A stretch of 64,000 nucleotides of DNA from Nocardioides halotolerans DSM 19273 (GCF_000422805.1 NZ_KE383925.1:1-64000); one strand, 5' to 3'. Counted from the stretch's first letter, positions 27,201 through 37,000 are shown. Numbers and translations: made by a program. The notes: generated by a model from the sequence alone, not told the origin.

Positions 27201-28286
27201 ATGCCACCCATGCCTGCCGCCCCGCTCAGCCCGCCCTCGACGGAGCCCGAGGTCAGCGTGCCCGCCGCCGTGTCGGGCGGCTCCCGGCCGCGGGTGCTCT
27301 CGGGCATCCAGCCGACCGCCGACTCCTTCCACTTCGGCAACTACCTCGGTGCGCTGCGGCAGTGGGTCGACCTCCAGCGCGACCACGCGCCGTTCTTCTT
27401 CATCGCCGACCTGCACGCCATCACCCTCGAGCAGGACCCCAGGGCGCTGCGCGAGCGCACGCTGCGCGCGGCGGCGCAGCTGCTGGCGATGGGCATCGAC
27501 CCCCAACGCTCGGCGATCTTCATCCAGAGCCAGGTGCCGGCGCACGCCCAGGCCGCCTGGGTGATGCAGTGCCTGACGGGGTTCGGCGAGGCCCGCCGGA
27601 TGACGCAGTTCAAGGACAAGTCCGCCAAGGGCGGCGAGGGCGCCGCCAGCGTCGGGCTGTTCACCTACCCGATCCTCCAGGCGGCCGACATCCTGCTCTA
27701 CCGGCCCCACTACGTGCCCGTCGGCGAGGACCAGCGCCAGCACCTCGAGCTGACCCGCGACCTCGCCCAGCGGTTCAACAGCCGCTACAAGAAGACCTTC
27801 CGGCTCCCCGAGCCCTACATCCTCAAGGCGACCGCGAAGATCGGCGACCTGCAGAACCCCACCGCCAAGATGTCCAAGTCGGCCTCCAGCCCCTCGGGCA
27901 TCGTCGAGATGCTCGACGACCCGCAGGTGAGCGCGAAGAAGATCCGCAGCGCGGTGACCGACTCGGGCAGCGAGGTCCGCTTCGACGCCGACGAGAAGCC
28001 GGGCGTGAGCAACCTGCTCACGATCTACAGCTCGCTGACCGCCACCAGCGTGCAGGACCTCGAGGAGCAGTACGCCGGCAAGGGCTACGGCGACCTCAAG
28101 AAGGACCTGGCCGAGGTGGTCGTCGACTTCGTGACGCCGTTCCGCGACCGGACCCTCGAGCTGCTCGACGACCAGGCCCACCTCACGCAGGTGCTCGAGC
28201 AGGGCCGCCACCAGGCCCAGGAGGTCGCCCAGGCCACCCTCGACGACGTCTACCAGCGCGTGGGGTTCGTGGCCCGCGCCACGTAG
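27201..28286 (+). CDS. trpS: Tryptophan--tRNA ligase
   Basis: This class I aminoacyl-tRNA synthetase charges tRNA-Trp. The roughly 361-residue protein has the HIGH-like motif in TADSFHFGNYLGAL, the VPVGEDQRQHLELTRDLAQRFN segment, and the KMSKS loop (TAKMSKSASS). The N-terminus is about 25 residues longer than the core, rich in Pro and Ser, and the exact start (ATG 27201 or 27210) is unsure since no ribosome site is clear. It is followed by a 2'-5' RNA ligase-like gene and a YihY gene, a grouping I associate with actinobacterial trpS loci. Confidence 0.94.
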   Translation: MPPMPAAPLSPPSTEPEVSVPAAVSGGSRPRVLSGIQPTADSFHFGNYLGALRQWVDLQRDHAPFFFIADLHAITLEQDPRALRERTLRAAAQLLAMGIDPQRSAIFIQSQVPAHAQAAWVMQCLTGFGEARRMTQFKDKSAKGGEGAASVGLFTYPILQAADILLYRPHYVPVGEDQRQHLELTRDLAQRFNSRYKKTFRLPEPYILKATAKIGDLQNPTAKMSKSASSPSGIVEMLDDPQVSAKKIRSAVTDSGSEVRFDADEKPGVSNLLTIYSSLTATSVQDLEEQYAGKGYGDLKKDLAEVVVDFVTPFRDRTLELLDDQAHLTQVLEQGRHQAQEVAQATLDDVYQRVGFVARAT

Positions 28287-28306
28287 GCCCGAAGTAGGGT
28301 CCTGGA

Positions 28307-28825
28307 GTGCCGACCATCGGAGTGGCTGTCGCCATCCCGGAGCCCTGGGCGACGCAGCTGCAGGACTACCGCACCAGCGTCGGAGACGCGATGGCCGCGA
28401 CCATCCCGACCCACATCACGCTCGTCCCGCCGACCGACGTGACCGACGAGGAGCTCGCGGAGATCGAGGTCCACCTCGCCGAGGCCGCGACCGAGGTCGC
28501 GCCGTTCGAGGTCCACCTGCGCGGCACCGGCACGTTCCGCCCGGTCTCGCCGGTGGTGTTCGTGAGCCTGGTGGAGGGCATCTCCCAGTGCGAGCAGCTC
28601 GCGTCCGTCGTGCGTCGCGGGCCGCTCGCCGTCGACCTGGCGTTCCCCTACCACCCGCACGTCACCGTGGCCCACGACATCGCCGAGGGCCGTCTCGACC
28701 AGGCGTTCGGCGAGCTCGCCGACTTCGAGTGCGAGTTCGACGTCGAGGACTTCCAGCTCTACGTCCACGACCACGAGCAGGGCTGGACCCCGACCCGCTA
28801 CTTCCCGCTGGCGGCGGGTACCTGA
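28307..28825 (+). CDS. 2'-5' RNA ligase / cyclic phosphodiesterase superfamily protein
   Basis: The 172-residue protein has the two H-x-T/S-hydrophobic motifs of the 2H phosphoesterase superfamily: HITLVPP near 40 and HVTVAHD near 120. These histidines would form the catalytic pair for RNA 2',3'-cyclic phosphate or 2'-5' linkages. The GTG start stands 6 bases after TAGGGT (28295-28300), the layout of a leaderless actinobacterial promoter. Five bases separate its stop from the YihY gene. Confidence 0.85.
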   Translation: MPTIGVAVAIPEPWATQLQDYRTSVGDAMAATIPTHITLVPPTDVTDEELAEIEVHLAEAATEVAPFEVHLRGTGTFRPVSPVVFVSLVEGISQCEQLASVVRRGPLAVDLAFPYHPHVTVAHDIAEGRLDQAFGELADFECEFDVEDFQLYVHDHEQGWTPTRYFPLAAGT

Positions 28826-28830
28826 CGGGC

Positions 28831-29889
28831 GTGCCCGCGTTCGTCGACCGCTTCAAGCGCCGCATCTCCGAGGTGCGTCAGCACCGCCCGGCGGTCGACC
28901 ACGTCCTGCGCATGCAGGAGCACTACGGCGAGACCAAGGCGAGCCAGCAGGCCGGCGCGGTCACCTACTTCGGCTTCCTGTCGGTCTTCCCGGTGCTGGC
29001 GCTGGCGTTCTTCGTGGTCGGCTGGGTCTCGAAGGTCTACCCCGACGCCCAGGACAACCTGGTCACCGCGATCGGTGAGATGTTCCCCGGCATCATCGGC
29101 AACGGCGACAACCAGATCCAGCTCGAGGACATCGAGGACGCCGCCGGCACCGTCGGCCTCATCGGTCTGGTCGGTGTCCTCTACTCCGGGCTCGGCTGGC
29201 TCTCCGCCCTCCGCGACGCCCTGATCACGGTCTTCCAGCTGCCCGAGCGGGAGCAGCCGAGCTTCGTGATGGGCAAGATCCGCGACCTGATCACTCTGGT
29301 CCTCATCGGCACGGTGCTGCTCGTCGCGGTGGCGTTCACCGGGCTGGTCGCAGGCTTCTCCAGCGACGTCCTCGGCTGGCTCGGGCTCGGCAGCGAGCTC
29401 GGCTGGCTGGTCAAGCTGGTCACGGTCGTGCTCGGCCTGCTCGCGAACGCCGCGCTGTTCTTCGCGATGTTCCGGCTGCTGGCGGCGCCCGACGACGTGC
29501 CCGCGCGGGCCCTCTGGTCAGGCGCCCTCCTCGGCGCCGTCGGCTTCGAGGTGCTCAAGCAGGTCTCGAGCCTGCTCATCACGTCGACCCAGGGGCAGCC
29601 GGCGTTCCAGGTCTTCGGCCTCGTGCTGATCCTGCTCGTCTGGATCAACTACTTCTCCCGCGTGGTGCTCTACGCCGCCGCATGGGCGTGGACGCACCCG
29701 CTGGCCCGCGAGCAGCGCGTGGTCGAGCCGGCCGAGCCGGTGCAGGGTCCGCCCCTGCCCTCGGTCGACGAGCTCGCCGACACCGACGGGAGCAGCCGGC
29801 TCCGGAAGGGCGCGTTCGCGGCCGGGGCGGCTCTCGGAGTGGCGGCCGCCACCGCGGTGGCTCGCGCCGGCCGCAACGGGGACGACTAG
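28831..29889 (+). CDS. YihY/BrkB family inner membrane protein
   Basis: The 352-residue protein has six main membrane segments with the family stretches QQAGAVTYFGFLSVFPVLALAFFVVGW and GLVLILLVWINYFSRVVLYAAAWAWT. A cytoplasmic tail follows, ending in an alanine-rich segment. The family (once misnamed ribonuclease BN) has no agreed function; transport or envelope roles have been suggested. The GTG start is 5 bases after the previous stop. Its stop lies in CTAGGCCTAG, a 10-bp palindrome that also contains the stop of the convergent methyltransferase gene. Confidence 0.88.
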   Translation: MPAFVDRFKRRISEVRQHRPAVDHVLRMQEHYGETKASQQAGAVTYFGFLSVFPVLALAFFVVGWVSKVYPDAQDNLVTAIGEMFPGIIGNGDNQIQLEDIEDAAGTVGLIGLVGVLYSGLGWLSALRDALITVFQLPEREQPSFVMGKIRDLITLVLIGTVLLVAVAFTGLVAGFSSDVLGWLGLGSELGWLVKLVTVVLGLLANAALFFAMFRLLAAPDDVPARALWSGALLGAVGFEVLKQVSSLLITSTQGQPAFQVFGLVLILLVWINYFSRVVLYAAAWAWTHPLAREQRVVEPAEPVQGPPLPSVDELADTDGSSRLRKGAFAAGAALGVAAATAVARAGRNGDD

Positions 29890-29891
29890 GC

Positions 29892-30584
29892 CTAGGAGAC
29901 GAGCGCGGTCAGGTAGTAGCACCCCACCGCCGGGGTGCCGCCGTAACCCTGCGGCAGGTACGGCGCCGGGCCGGTGACCTCGAGCGGGGTCCACACGCCG
30001 TCGTCGCGCAGGCGGTCCACGACGTCCTGGCACCCGCGCTCGTGCCACAGGTCCTCGCGCTGGGTCAGGACCACGAGGCCGCCGGGCCGTGCCACGCGTG
30101 CGAGCTCGCGCCAGACCGCCTCGACCTCGGGGAGGTAGGTCATCACCCCGACGCAGACGACCGCGTCGACGCGGCCGTCCTCCAGGGGGAGACGCTGCTG
30201 GAGGTCCGCCTCCTCGAGGGACTCGTAGAGGCCGCCGGCCCGAGCCACGTCGAGCGAGGCCGTCGAGATGTCGAGGCCGAGCAGCCGCGCGGTGACGCCC
30301 CGCTCGCGCAGCGCCCGGCCGACGAGGCCGGTGCCGCAGCCGACGTCGAGCACCGACGCGGCGTCGGGCAGGCGGGTGGCGACGACCTCGGCGACCGAGG
30401 CCGGCGCCCGGTAGGACCACGCGGCCAGGTCGTCGTCGTAGCGCTGCGCCCAGTCGTCGTATCGCTCGGCGACCTGCCGGGGGTCGCTCGTGCCCTGGTC
30501 GAGCCAGTCGGCGATGGGTTCCTCCGGCACCATCGGCCCACCGTCCCACATGCCGTCGCACTCGAGCGTCCGCGGCTGTGACAT
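29892..30584 (-). CDS. Class I SAM-dependent methyltransferase
   Basis: The 230-residue protein has the SAM-binding motif I VLDVGCGTGLVGRAL at about 78-92, a motif II acid (GLDISTASLDVA), and the later ARVARPGGLVVLTQRED. It also has RYDDWAQRYDDDLAAWSYRAP, which resembles the ubiquinone/Williams-Beuren-type methyltransferase entry. The acceptor substrate is unknown. An alternative start at MVPEEP (17 codons in) is possible. Confidence 0.83.
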   Translation of the reverse strand: MSQPRTLECDGMWDGGPMVPEEPIADWLDQGTSDPRQVAERYDDWAQRYDDDLAAWSYRAPASVAEVVATRLPDAASVLDVGCGTGLVGRALRERGVTARLLGLDISTASLDVARAGGLYESLEEADLQQRLPLEDGRVDAVVCVGVMTYLPEVEAVWRELARVARPGGLVVLTQREDLWHERGCQDVVDRLRDDGVWTPLEVTGPAPYLPQGYGGTPAVGCYYLTALVS

Positions 30585-30689
30585 TTCCCGCGTTGAGTGC
30601 GCTCACCCGGTGCATCAGGTTTCCATTGGACGTGGCAGTGTGCAGACTGCGCGGTTGGCAGGCCCAGGTCGTGGAAGCGGAGGTGGCGC

Positions 30690-31532
30690 ATGGCGTCGAC
30701 GGAGGCACGTGAGTCGACAGTGCAGGCCGGTGACGGCCCGCTGGCGGCAGGTGTCGGAGGCCCGACCAGGGCCAGCATCGGCGAGCGGACGCTCCGGCAG
30801 GACCGGTGGTGGGCCTACCCGCTGACGACGTTCGTCGTCTTCCTCTCGTTCGTCGTCTACTCCACGATCCGTGCGTTCATGGACAAGGACTACTTCGTCG
30901 AGCCGTACCTCTCGCCGTTCTACTCGCCGTGCCTGGGCGACTGCGTCGAGGGCTCGTCCGACTTCGGCCAGCCGTTCGGGTGGTTCCCGCTCTCGGCGGC
31001 GCTGATCATCCTCATCTTCCCGCTCGGCTTCCGGCTGACCTGCTACTACTACCGCAAGGCCTACTACCGCTCGTTCTGGCTCTCGCCGCCGGCCTGCGGC
31101 GTCGCCGAGCCGCACTCGTCGTACTCCGGCGAGACCAGGTTCCCGCTGATCCTCCAGAACGTGCACCGGTGGTTCTGGTACGCCACCCTCGTGGTCGCGC
31201 TCGTCCTGACCTGGGACGCCGTCCTCGCGTTCGGGCCGGCCGAGGGCGAGTCCGACGGCATCCACATGGGTCTCGGCACGGTCCTGATGTGGATCAACGT
31301 CGCCTTCATCTGGCTCTACCAGCTCTCGTGCCACTCCTGCCGCCACATCGTCGGCGGCCGGCTGCGGCACTTCTCCAAGCACCCGGTGCGCTACAAGCTC
31401 TGGACCTGGGTGTCGGTGCTGAACAAGCGGCACGCCAACTACGCCTGGCTGTCGCTGTTCTCGGTCGCGCTGGTCGACCTCTACATCTTCCTGCTGGCAT
31501 CGAACACCTTCGACGACCCGCGGTTCTTCTGA
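30690..31532 (+). CDS. sdhC: Succinate dehydrogenase membrane anchor subunit (Sdh1 type)
   Basis: The 280-residue protein has five to six membrane segments. Histidine and cysteine residues (QNVHRWFWYATL, YQLSCHSCRHIVGG, NKRHANYAW) could ligate haem and bind quinone. Its place before the flavoprotein and iron-sulfur genes, and its size, match the actinobacterial Sdh1 anchor (as in mycobacterial Rv0249c). It fixes the dehydrogenase to the membrane and passes electrons to menaquinone. The ATG has GGAGG about 7 bases upstream. The gene symbol is by analogy. Confidence 0.82.
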   Translation: MASTEARESTVQAGDGPLAAGVGGPTRASIGERTLRQDRWWAYPLTTFVVFLSFVVYSTIRAFMDKDYFVEPYLSPFYSPCLGDCVEGSSDFGQPFGWFPLSAALIILIFPLGFRLTCYYYRKAYYRSFWLSPPACGVAEPHSSYSGETRFPLILQNVHRWFWYATLVVALVLTWDAVLAFGPAEGESDGIHMGLGTVLMWINVAFIWLYQLSCHSCRHIVGGRLRHFSKHPVRYKLWTWVSVLNKRHANYAWLSLFSVALVDLYIFLLASNTFDDPRFF

Positions 31533-31544
31533 GGCGAGTGAGCA

Positions 31545-33353
31545 ATGGCTGAGACATCCGAGATCGAGAAGCACCAGTACGACGTCGTCGTGATCGGCGC
31601 GGGCGGCTCCGGCCTCCGGGCCGCCATCGCCGCGCACGAGGCCGGCGCCAAGACCGCCATCGTGACCAAGTCGCTGCTGGGCAAGGCGCACACGGTCATG
31701 GCGGAGGGCGGCATCGCCGCCGCCATGGGCAACCGCTGGCCCGAGGACAACTGGGAGGTGCACTTCCGCGACACCATGCGTGGCGGGAAGATGCTCAACA
31801 ACTGGCGGATGGCCCAGCTGCACGCCCAGGAGGCGCCCGAGCGGGTCCAGGAGCTCGAGGACTGGGGCGCCCTGTTCGACCGCACCGACGACGGGCTGAT
31901 CTCCCAGCGCGACTTCGGCGGCCACCGCTACGCCCGGCTCGCGCACGTCGGCGACCGCACCGGCCTCGAGATGATCCGCACGCTCCAGCAGCGCGCGGTC
32001 GCGCTCGGCATCGACGTGTTCATGGAGTGCACGGTCACCGACCTGTTCAAGGACGACTCCGGCGCCATCTCCGGCGCCTTCGCCTACTGGCGCGAGACCG
32101 GCACCTTCCTCGCCTTCGAGGCGCCCTCGGTGGTGCTCGCCACCGGCGGCATCGGCAAGTCGTTCAAGGTCACGTCGAACTCGTGGGAGTACACCGGCGA
32201 CGGGCACGCGCTCGCGCTGCGCGCCGGGGCCGCGCTCATCAACATGGAGTTCGTGCAGTTCCACCCCACGGGGATGGTCTGGCCGCCCTCGGTGAAGGGG
32301 CTGCTGGTCACCGAGTCGGTGCGCGGCGACGGCGGAGTGCTGAAGAACTCCGAGGGCAAGCGGTTCATGTTCGACTACATCCCCGAGTTCTTCAAGGCCG
32401 AGACCGCGGACACCGAGGAAGAGGCGGACCGCTGGTACGACGACAAGAAGAACAACCGCCGGCCACCCGAGCTGCTGCCCCGTGACGAGGTGGCCCGGGC
32501 CATCAACTCCGAGATCAAGGCCGGTCGCGGATCACCCCACGGCGGCATCTACCTCGACATCGCGTCGCGCCGCTCGGCGGAGTTCATCCACAAGCGGCTG
32601 CCGTCGATGCACCACCAGTTCAAGGAGCTGGCGGACGTCGACATCACCAAGGAGCCGATGGAGATCGGCCCCACGTGCCACTACGTCATGGGCGGCGTCG
32701 AGGTCGACCCCGACACCGAGCTGTCCGGCATCAAGGGCCTCTACGCCGTGGGCGAGTGCTCCGGCGGCATGCACGGCTCCAACCGGCTGGGCGGCAACTC
32801 GCTCTCCGACCTCATCGTGTTCGGCAAGCGGGCCGGCGAGGCCGCGGCGGCGTACTCCTCCGGGCTCGAGGCCCGCGCGTCGATCGACGGCGAGCTGGAG
32901 CGGGCCCAGGCCGAGGCGCTGGCGCCGTTCGACCCCAAGGGCGACGAGAACGCCTACACGATCCAGGCCGACCTCCAGCAGGCGATGAACGACCTGGTCG
33001 GCATCATCCGCACCGCCGAGGAGCTCGAGCAGTCGCTGAAGGAGATCGAGAGGCTCAAGGAGCGGGCCTCCCGCCTCAAGGTGGAGGGCGGCCGCGCCTA
33101 CAACCCGGGCTGGCACCTCTCGATCGACATCCACAACATGCTGCTCGTCTCGGAGTGCATCGCGAAGGCGGCACTGGCCCGGCAGGAGTCGCGCGGCGGT
33201 CACACCCGCGACGACTTCCCCGGTCCCGACCCGGAGTGGGGCGCGAAGAACCTCGTGCTGACGCTCAACTCGGCCGGCGACGGCGTGGACCTGGCCGAGA
33301 AGCCGCTCCCGGTGATGCCGGACGAGCTCAAGGCCTTCTTCGAGGACAAGTAG
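31545..33353 (+). CDS. sdhA: Succinate dehydrogenase flavoprotein subunit
   Basis: This catalytic subunit oxidises succinate to fumarate. The 602-residue protein has the FAD motif VVIGAGGSGLRAAIAA near the start, a KSLLGKAHTVMAEGGIAAAMGN segment (histidine in the flavin-attachment area), the substrate loop QFHPTGMVWPPSVKG, and the C-terminal helical domain. It sits 12 bases after the anchor gene and 10 before the iron-sulfur gene, so the three form one operon. Succinate dehydrogenase is favoured over fumarate reductase from the aerobic gene setting, but sequence alone cannot fix direction. Confidence 0.94.
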   Translation: MAETSEIEKHQYDVVVIGAGGSGLRAAIAAHEAGAKTAIVTKSLLGKAHTVMAEGGIAAAMGNRWPEDNWEVHFRDTMRGGKMLNNWRMAQLHAQEAPERVQELEDWGALFDRTDDGLISQRDFGGHRYARLAHVGDRTGLEMIRTLQQRAVALGIDVFMECTVTDLFKDDSGAISGAFAYWRETGTFLAFEAPSVVLATGGIGKSFKVTSNSWEYTGDGHALALRAGAALINMEFVQFHPTGMVWPPSVKGLLVTESVRGDGGVLKNSEGKRFMFDYIPEFFKAETADTEEEADRWYDDKKNNRRPPELLPRDEVARAINSEIKAGRGSPHGGIYLDIASRRSAEFIHKRLPSMHHQFKELADVDITKEPMEIGPTCHYVMGGVEVDPDTELSGIKGLYAVGECSGGMHGSNRLGGNSLSDLIVFGKRAGEAAAAYSSGLEARASIDGELERAQAEALAPFDPKGDENAYTIQADLQQAMNDLVGIIRTAEELEQSLKEIERLKERASRLKVEGGRAYNPGWHLSIDIHNMLLVSECIAKAALARQESRGGHTRDDFPGPDPEWGAKNLVLTLNSAGDGVDLAEKPLPVMPDELKAFFEDK

Positions 33354-33363
33354 GGAGTCTGAC

Positions 33364-34191
33364 GTGGCGGAGACAACCCAGCTGAAGATGCGGGTCTGGC
33401 GTGGCGACGACCAGGGCGGCGGGCTCGAGGACTACACCGTCGAGGTGTCCGAGGGCGAGGTCGTCCTCGACGCCATCCACCGGCTGCAGGCGACCCAGGC
33501 CGGCGACCTCGCGGTGCGCTGGAACTGCAAGGCGGGCAAGTGCGGGTCCTGCTCGGCGGAGATCAACGGCCGGCCTCGGCTGCTGTGCATGACGCGGCTC
33601 TCGGACTTCGAGCCCGGCGAGACCATCACGGTCACCCCAGTGCGCACGTTCCCGATCATCCGCGACCTGGTCACCGACGTCTCCTACAACTTCGAGAAGG
33701 CCGCCGAGCTGCCGGGTGTGGCGCTGCCGCCCCGCGACGCCGACGGCAAGCGCCGGATGGCGCAGATCGACGTGGAGCGTGGCCAGGAGTTCCGCAAGTG
33801 CATCGAGTGCTTCCTGTGCCAGAACGTCTGCCACGTCATCCGTGACCACGAGGACAACAAGCCCGCCTTCGCCGGCCCGCGCTTCTTCCTCCGGTACGCC
33901 GAGCTCGACATGCACCCCCTCGACACCCACGACCGCCGCGAGCTCGCCCAGCAGGCCGCGGGTCTCGGCATGTGCAACATCACCAAGTGCTGCACCGAGG
34001 TCTGCCCCGAGGGGATCAAGATCACCGACAACGCGATCATCCCGATGAAGGAGCGCGTGGTCGACAAGAAGTACGACCCGCTCGTGTGGCTCGGCGAGAA
34101 GATCGGCATCCGCAACAAGGACAACGACGACCGCGAGGCGGCGCCGAAGCGACAGAAGAGCTCGGTCAAGCGTCCTCGGGCGCGCGCCTGA
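33364..34191 (+). CDS. sdhB: Succinate dehydrogenase iron-sulfur subunit
   Basis: The 275-residue subunit carries three clusters. The N-terminal ferredoxin domain binds [2Fe-2S] with Cys55, Cys60, Cys63 and Cys75 (WNCKAGKCGSCSAEING). The C-terminal domain has CIECFLCQNVCHV starting at Cys146 and CNITKCCTEVCPEGI starting at Cys204 for the [4Fe-4S] and third cluster. A basic tail (PKRQKSSVKRPRARA) ends the protein. It relays electrons from SdhA to the membrane anchor. Confidence 0.94.
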   Translation: MAETTQLKMRVWRGDDQGGGLEDYTVEVSEGEVVLDAIHRLQATQAGDLAVRWNCKAGKCGSCSAEINGRPRLLCMTRLSDFEPGETITVTPVRTFPIIRDLVTDVSYNFEKAAELPGVALPPRDADGKRRMAQIDVERGQEFRKCIECFLCQNVCHVIRDHEDNKPAFAGPRFFLRYAELDMHPLDTHDRRELAQQAAGLGMCNITKCCTEVCPEGIKITDNAIIPMKERVVDKKYDPLVWLGEKIGIRNKDNDDREAAPKRQKSSVKRPRARA

Positions 34192-34268
34192 CGGTCTCGG
34201 CCTCCCGATACCCCGAGGGGTGTCAGGCGGACTTGACCCTCGCTCGGGCGCTGTGCCTTGCTTGAGCG

Positions 34269-34910
34269 GTGACGGGGAGGGTCGCGCCGGGCTGGTACCC
34301 GGACTACGACGCACCGCCGGGCCACCAGCGCTACTGGGACGGCGAGCGCTGGACCGAGCGGCGTTCCGCTGCGCCCACCTCCGCCCCTGTCGAGGCACGG
34401 GTGCGGCGGGTCGCGCCCTGGGTGCTGGCCGCGGTGGCGGTGCTCGTGCTGGTCAGCACCGCCGTGCTGGTGGTGGGTGACGACCAGACCGGCCGGGCCG
34501 ACAACGGGTCGACGCCACCGCCGGCGTCGAGCTCGCCGGGTTCACCGACCAGCGAGCAGACCGAGCCCGACGACGCGGCCGCGCCCGATCGCCGGAGCTG
34601 GACGGTCGCCTCCGTCGTCGACGGCAGCACGGTCGAGCTCGACAACGGCGCCGAGGTCCGGCTCCTCGGCGTCGAGGACAGCTGCGGTGCGGACTTTCTC
34701 GGGACCCTCGTGCTCGGGCAGCCGGTGGCCCTCACCCGGCGCGGAGCCGACAAGGACGCCGACGGTCGCTTGCTGCGTTACGTCGAGCGCAACGGCACCG
34801 ACGTCGGCAAGCGCCTGATCCAGCGCGGCCTCGCTCGGGCGTCCGGGGAGCCGCACGCCCGCGCGGCGGTCTACCGCAGGGTCGACGAGCGCAGCGCCGA
34901 CGCCTGCTAG
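34269..34910 (+). CDS. DUF2510 membrane protein with TNase-like C-terminal domain
   Basis: The 213-residue protein begins with a DUF2510 module (GWYPDYDAPPGHQRYWDGERWTE), has one membrane helix at about 55-75, a Ser/Pro/Glu linker, then a domain resembling staphylococcal nuclease (VASVVDGSTVELDNGAEVRLLGVED, then DADGRLLRYV and LIQRGLARAS). Several active-site residues of true nucleases are not evident, so enzymatic activity is doubtful. The start is GTG. Its stop overlaps by four bases the stop of the convergent EF-G2-like gene. Confidence 0.78.
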   Translation: MTGRVAPGWYPDYDAPPGHQRYWDGERWTERRSAAPTSAPVEARVRRVAPWVLAAVAVLVLVSTAVLVVGDDQTGRADNGSTPPPASSSPGSPTSEQTEPDDAAAPDRRSWTVASVVDGSTVELDNGAEVRLLGVEDSCGADFLGTLVLGQPVALTRRGADKDADGRLLRYVERNGTDVGKRLIQRGLARASGEPHARAAVYRRVDERSADAC

Positions 34911-37000
34911 GTCGGCACGGGCTCGTAGCTCGCGAAGGCGCGGGTGAACGCGCCCGTGCCGTGGGTGGCCGAGCGCAGGTCGATCGGGTAGCGGATGAGC
35001 TCCGAGCACGGCACGTGCGCCCGGACCACGGCCATCCCGTCGGCGGTGTCCTGGCCCAGCACCCGCCCGCGCCGCGCCGACAGGTCGCTCATCACGGTGC
35101 CGACGAGGTCGTCGGGCACGGTCACCTCGACCTCGTCGTAGGGCTCGAGCAGCTGGACGCCGGCACTCTGCGCCGCCTCGCGCAGTGCGAGGGCTCCGGC
35201 GCTCTGGAACGCCATGTCGGAGGAGTCCACGCTGTGCGCCTTGCCGCCCGTGAGCGTCACCCGGACGTCGACCATCGGGTGGCCGGCGCAGCCCCGCGAC
35301 ATCTGGGCGCGCACGCCCTTCTCGACCGAGGGGATGAACTGCCGCGGCACCACGCCGCCCACCACCCGCTCGGCGAACTCGAACCCGGCGCCGCGGGGGA
35401 GGGGTTCGACCTCGATCTCGCAGACGGCGTACTGGCCGTGGCCGCCGGACTGCTTCACGTGCCGGCCGAGGCCGGTGCCGGGCCCGGCCAGGGTCTCGCG
35501 GAGGTGCACCTGCACGTCGACCTGGCGGACCGAGACGCCGAAGCGCTCCGACAGCCGCTCGAGGGCGGCGTCCGCGTGCGCCTCACCCATCGTCCAGAGC
35601 ACCAGCTGGCCGTGGTCGCCGGTGCCCATCTCGATGCGGAGCGAGGGGTCCTCGGCGGCCAGCCGAGACAGTGCCGTCGAGAGCTTGTCCTCGTCGGACT
35701 TCGTCTCCGCCTCGATCGCGACCGGCAGCAGGGGAGTCGGCAGCGACCACGGCCGGAGCACTCGCGGGTCGTCGACCGAGGAGAGCGTGTCGCCGGTCTC
35801 CGCGCGGCCGAGCCGGCCGACGGTCGCGATGTCGCCGCACACCACTCGGGTCGCGGGCTGGAGCGCCTGGCCGAACGGGTAGGAGAGCGCGCCGACGCGC
35901 TCGTCGTCGTCGTGGTCGGCGTGGCCCGACTCGGCGCCGAAGAACGACGTCAGGTGGCCCGAGACGTGCACCGGACGGTCCGGGTCGAGGGTGCCGGAGA
36001 AGACGCGCACCAGGCTGACCCGGCCGACGTAGGGGTCGCTGGTCGTCTTGACGACCTCGGCGACGAGCGGACCGTCGGGGTCGCAGGTCACGGCGGGGGC
36101 GGCCGCGCCGGCGGGGGTGAACGTCGCCGGGCTCGGGTGCTCGCTGGGCGCCGGGAAGCCTCGGACCATGAGGTCGAGCAGCTCGCCGCACCCGACGCCG
36201 CTCGTCGAGCAGGCCGCGACGACCGGGAAGAACGTGCCGCGCGCCATCGCGCGGTGGAGGTCCTCGAGGAGGGCGTCCTCGGTGACCTGCTCGCCGGCGA
36301 GGTAGCGGTCCATGAGGCCCTCGTCCTCGGACTCCTCGATGATCCCCTCGATCAGCGCGGCCCTGGCGTCGGCGTGCTCGGCCTCGGCGTCCGAGCCCAG
36401 CAGGCCGACGAGCGCCGTGACGTCGGTGCCCGACATGACCGGGACGTACAACGGGAGCACCTTGTCACCGGTGCTCCCGAACGTCTCCTGTGCTGCGGCC
36501 AGCACCCCGGGGTAGTCGGCCCGGGCGTGGTCGAGCTTGGTCACCACCACCGCCCGCGGCATCCCGACGTCCGCGCACTCGCGCCACAGCATCGCCGTGA
36601 CCTGGTCGACCGGCTCGTTGGCGGCCGTCACGAACAGCGCGCAGTCGGCCGCCCGCAGCCCGGCCCTGAGCTCGCCGACGAAGTCGGCGTAGCCGGGGGT
36701 GTCGATGAGGTTCACCTTCACACCGCGGTGGACGACCGGCGCGACCGAGAGCGCCATCGACCGCCCGTGCGTGCGCTCACCGGGCTCGAAGTCGGAGACC
36801 GTGGTGCCCTCGGCGACCGAGCCCGCACGGTTCAGGGCACCGCTGCGGACCAGCAGGGTCTCGAGGAGCGTGGTCTTGCCGCCGGAGCCGGGTCCCACGA
36901 GGACGACGTTGCGGATCTCGTCGGGCTTGAGGGCCTCGAGATCTTGTCTGCCGGCGGCGCGCGCTCCCTTGTCACCCATGTCGATCACCCATGGGGACAC
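34907..37000 (-). CDS. Elongation factor G-like GTPase (EF-G2 type)
   Basis: The 697-residue translational GTPase has the P-loop GPGSGGKTTLLETLL near 36-44, the switch II DTPGYADFVGEL, and TKLD for guanine specificity, followed by EF-G domains II-V. The P-loop form and GTPase domain match the actinobacterial fusA2 type, which is separate from the true FusA encoded near rpsL/rpsG. Its role on the ribosome is not well settled. The GTG start used has AGGAG 4 bases upstream; an ATG seven codons later is the alternative. Confidence 0.9.
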   Translation of the reverse strand: MSPWVIDMGDKGARAAGRQDLEALKPDEIRNVVLVGPGSGGKTTLLETLLVRSGALNRAGSVAEGTTVSDFEPGERTHGRSMALSVAPVVHRGVKVNLIDTPGYADFVGELRAGLRAADCALFVTAANEPVDQVTAMLWRECADVGMPRAVVVTKLDHARADYPGVLAAAQETFGSTGDKVLPLYVPVMSGTDVTALVGLLGSDAEAEHADARAALIEGIIEESEDEGLMDRYLAGEQVTEDALLEDLHRAMARGTFFPVVAACSTSGVGCGELLDLMVRGFPAPSEHPSPATFTPAGAAAPAVTCDPDGPLVAEVVKTTSDPYVGRVSLVRVFSGTLDPDRPVHVSGHLTSFFGAESGHADHDDDERVGALSYPFGQALQPATRVVCGDIATVGRLGRAETGDTLSSVDDPRVLRPWSLPTPLLPVAIEAETKSDEDKLSTALSRLAAEDPSLRIEMGTGDHGQLVLWTMGEAHADAALERLSERFGVSVRQVDVQVHLRETLAGPGTGLGRHVKQSGGHGQYAVCEIEVEPLPRGAGFEFAERVVGGVVPRQFIPSVEKGVRAQMSRGCAGHPMVDVRVTLTGGKAHSVDSSDMAFQSAGALALREAAQSAGVQLLEPYDEVEVTVPDDLVGTVMSDLSARRGRVLGQDTADGMAVVRAHVPCSELIRYPIDLRSATHGTGAFTRAFASYEPVPT

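Noticed and set aside
34192..34268. ATACCCCGAGGGGTGT as terminator of the sdh operon
   Set aside because: The stem has only a two-base loop and few pairs; it is too weak to call.
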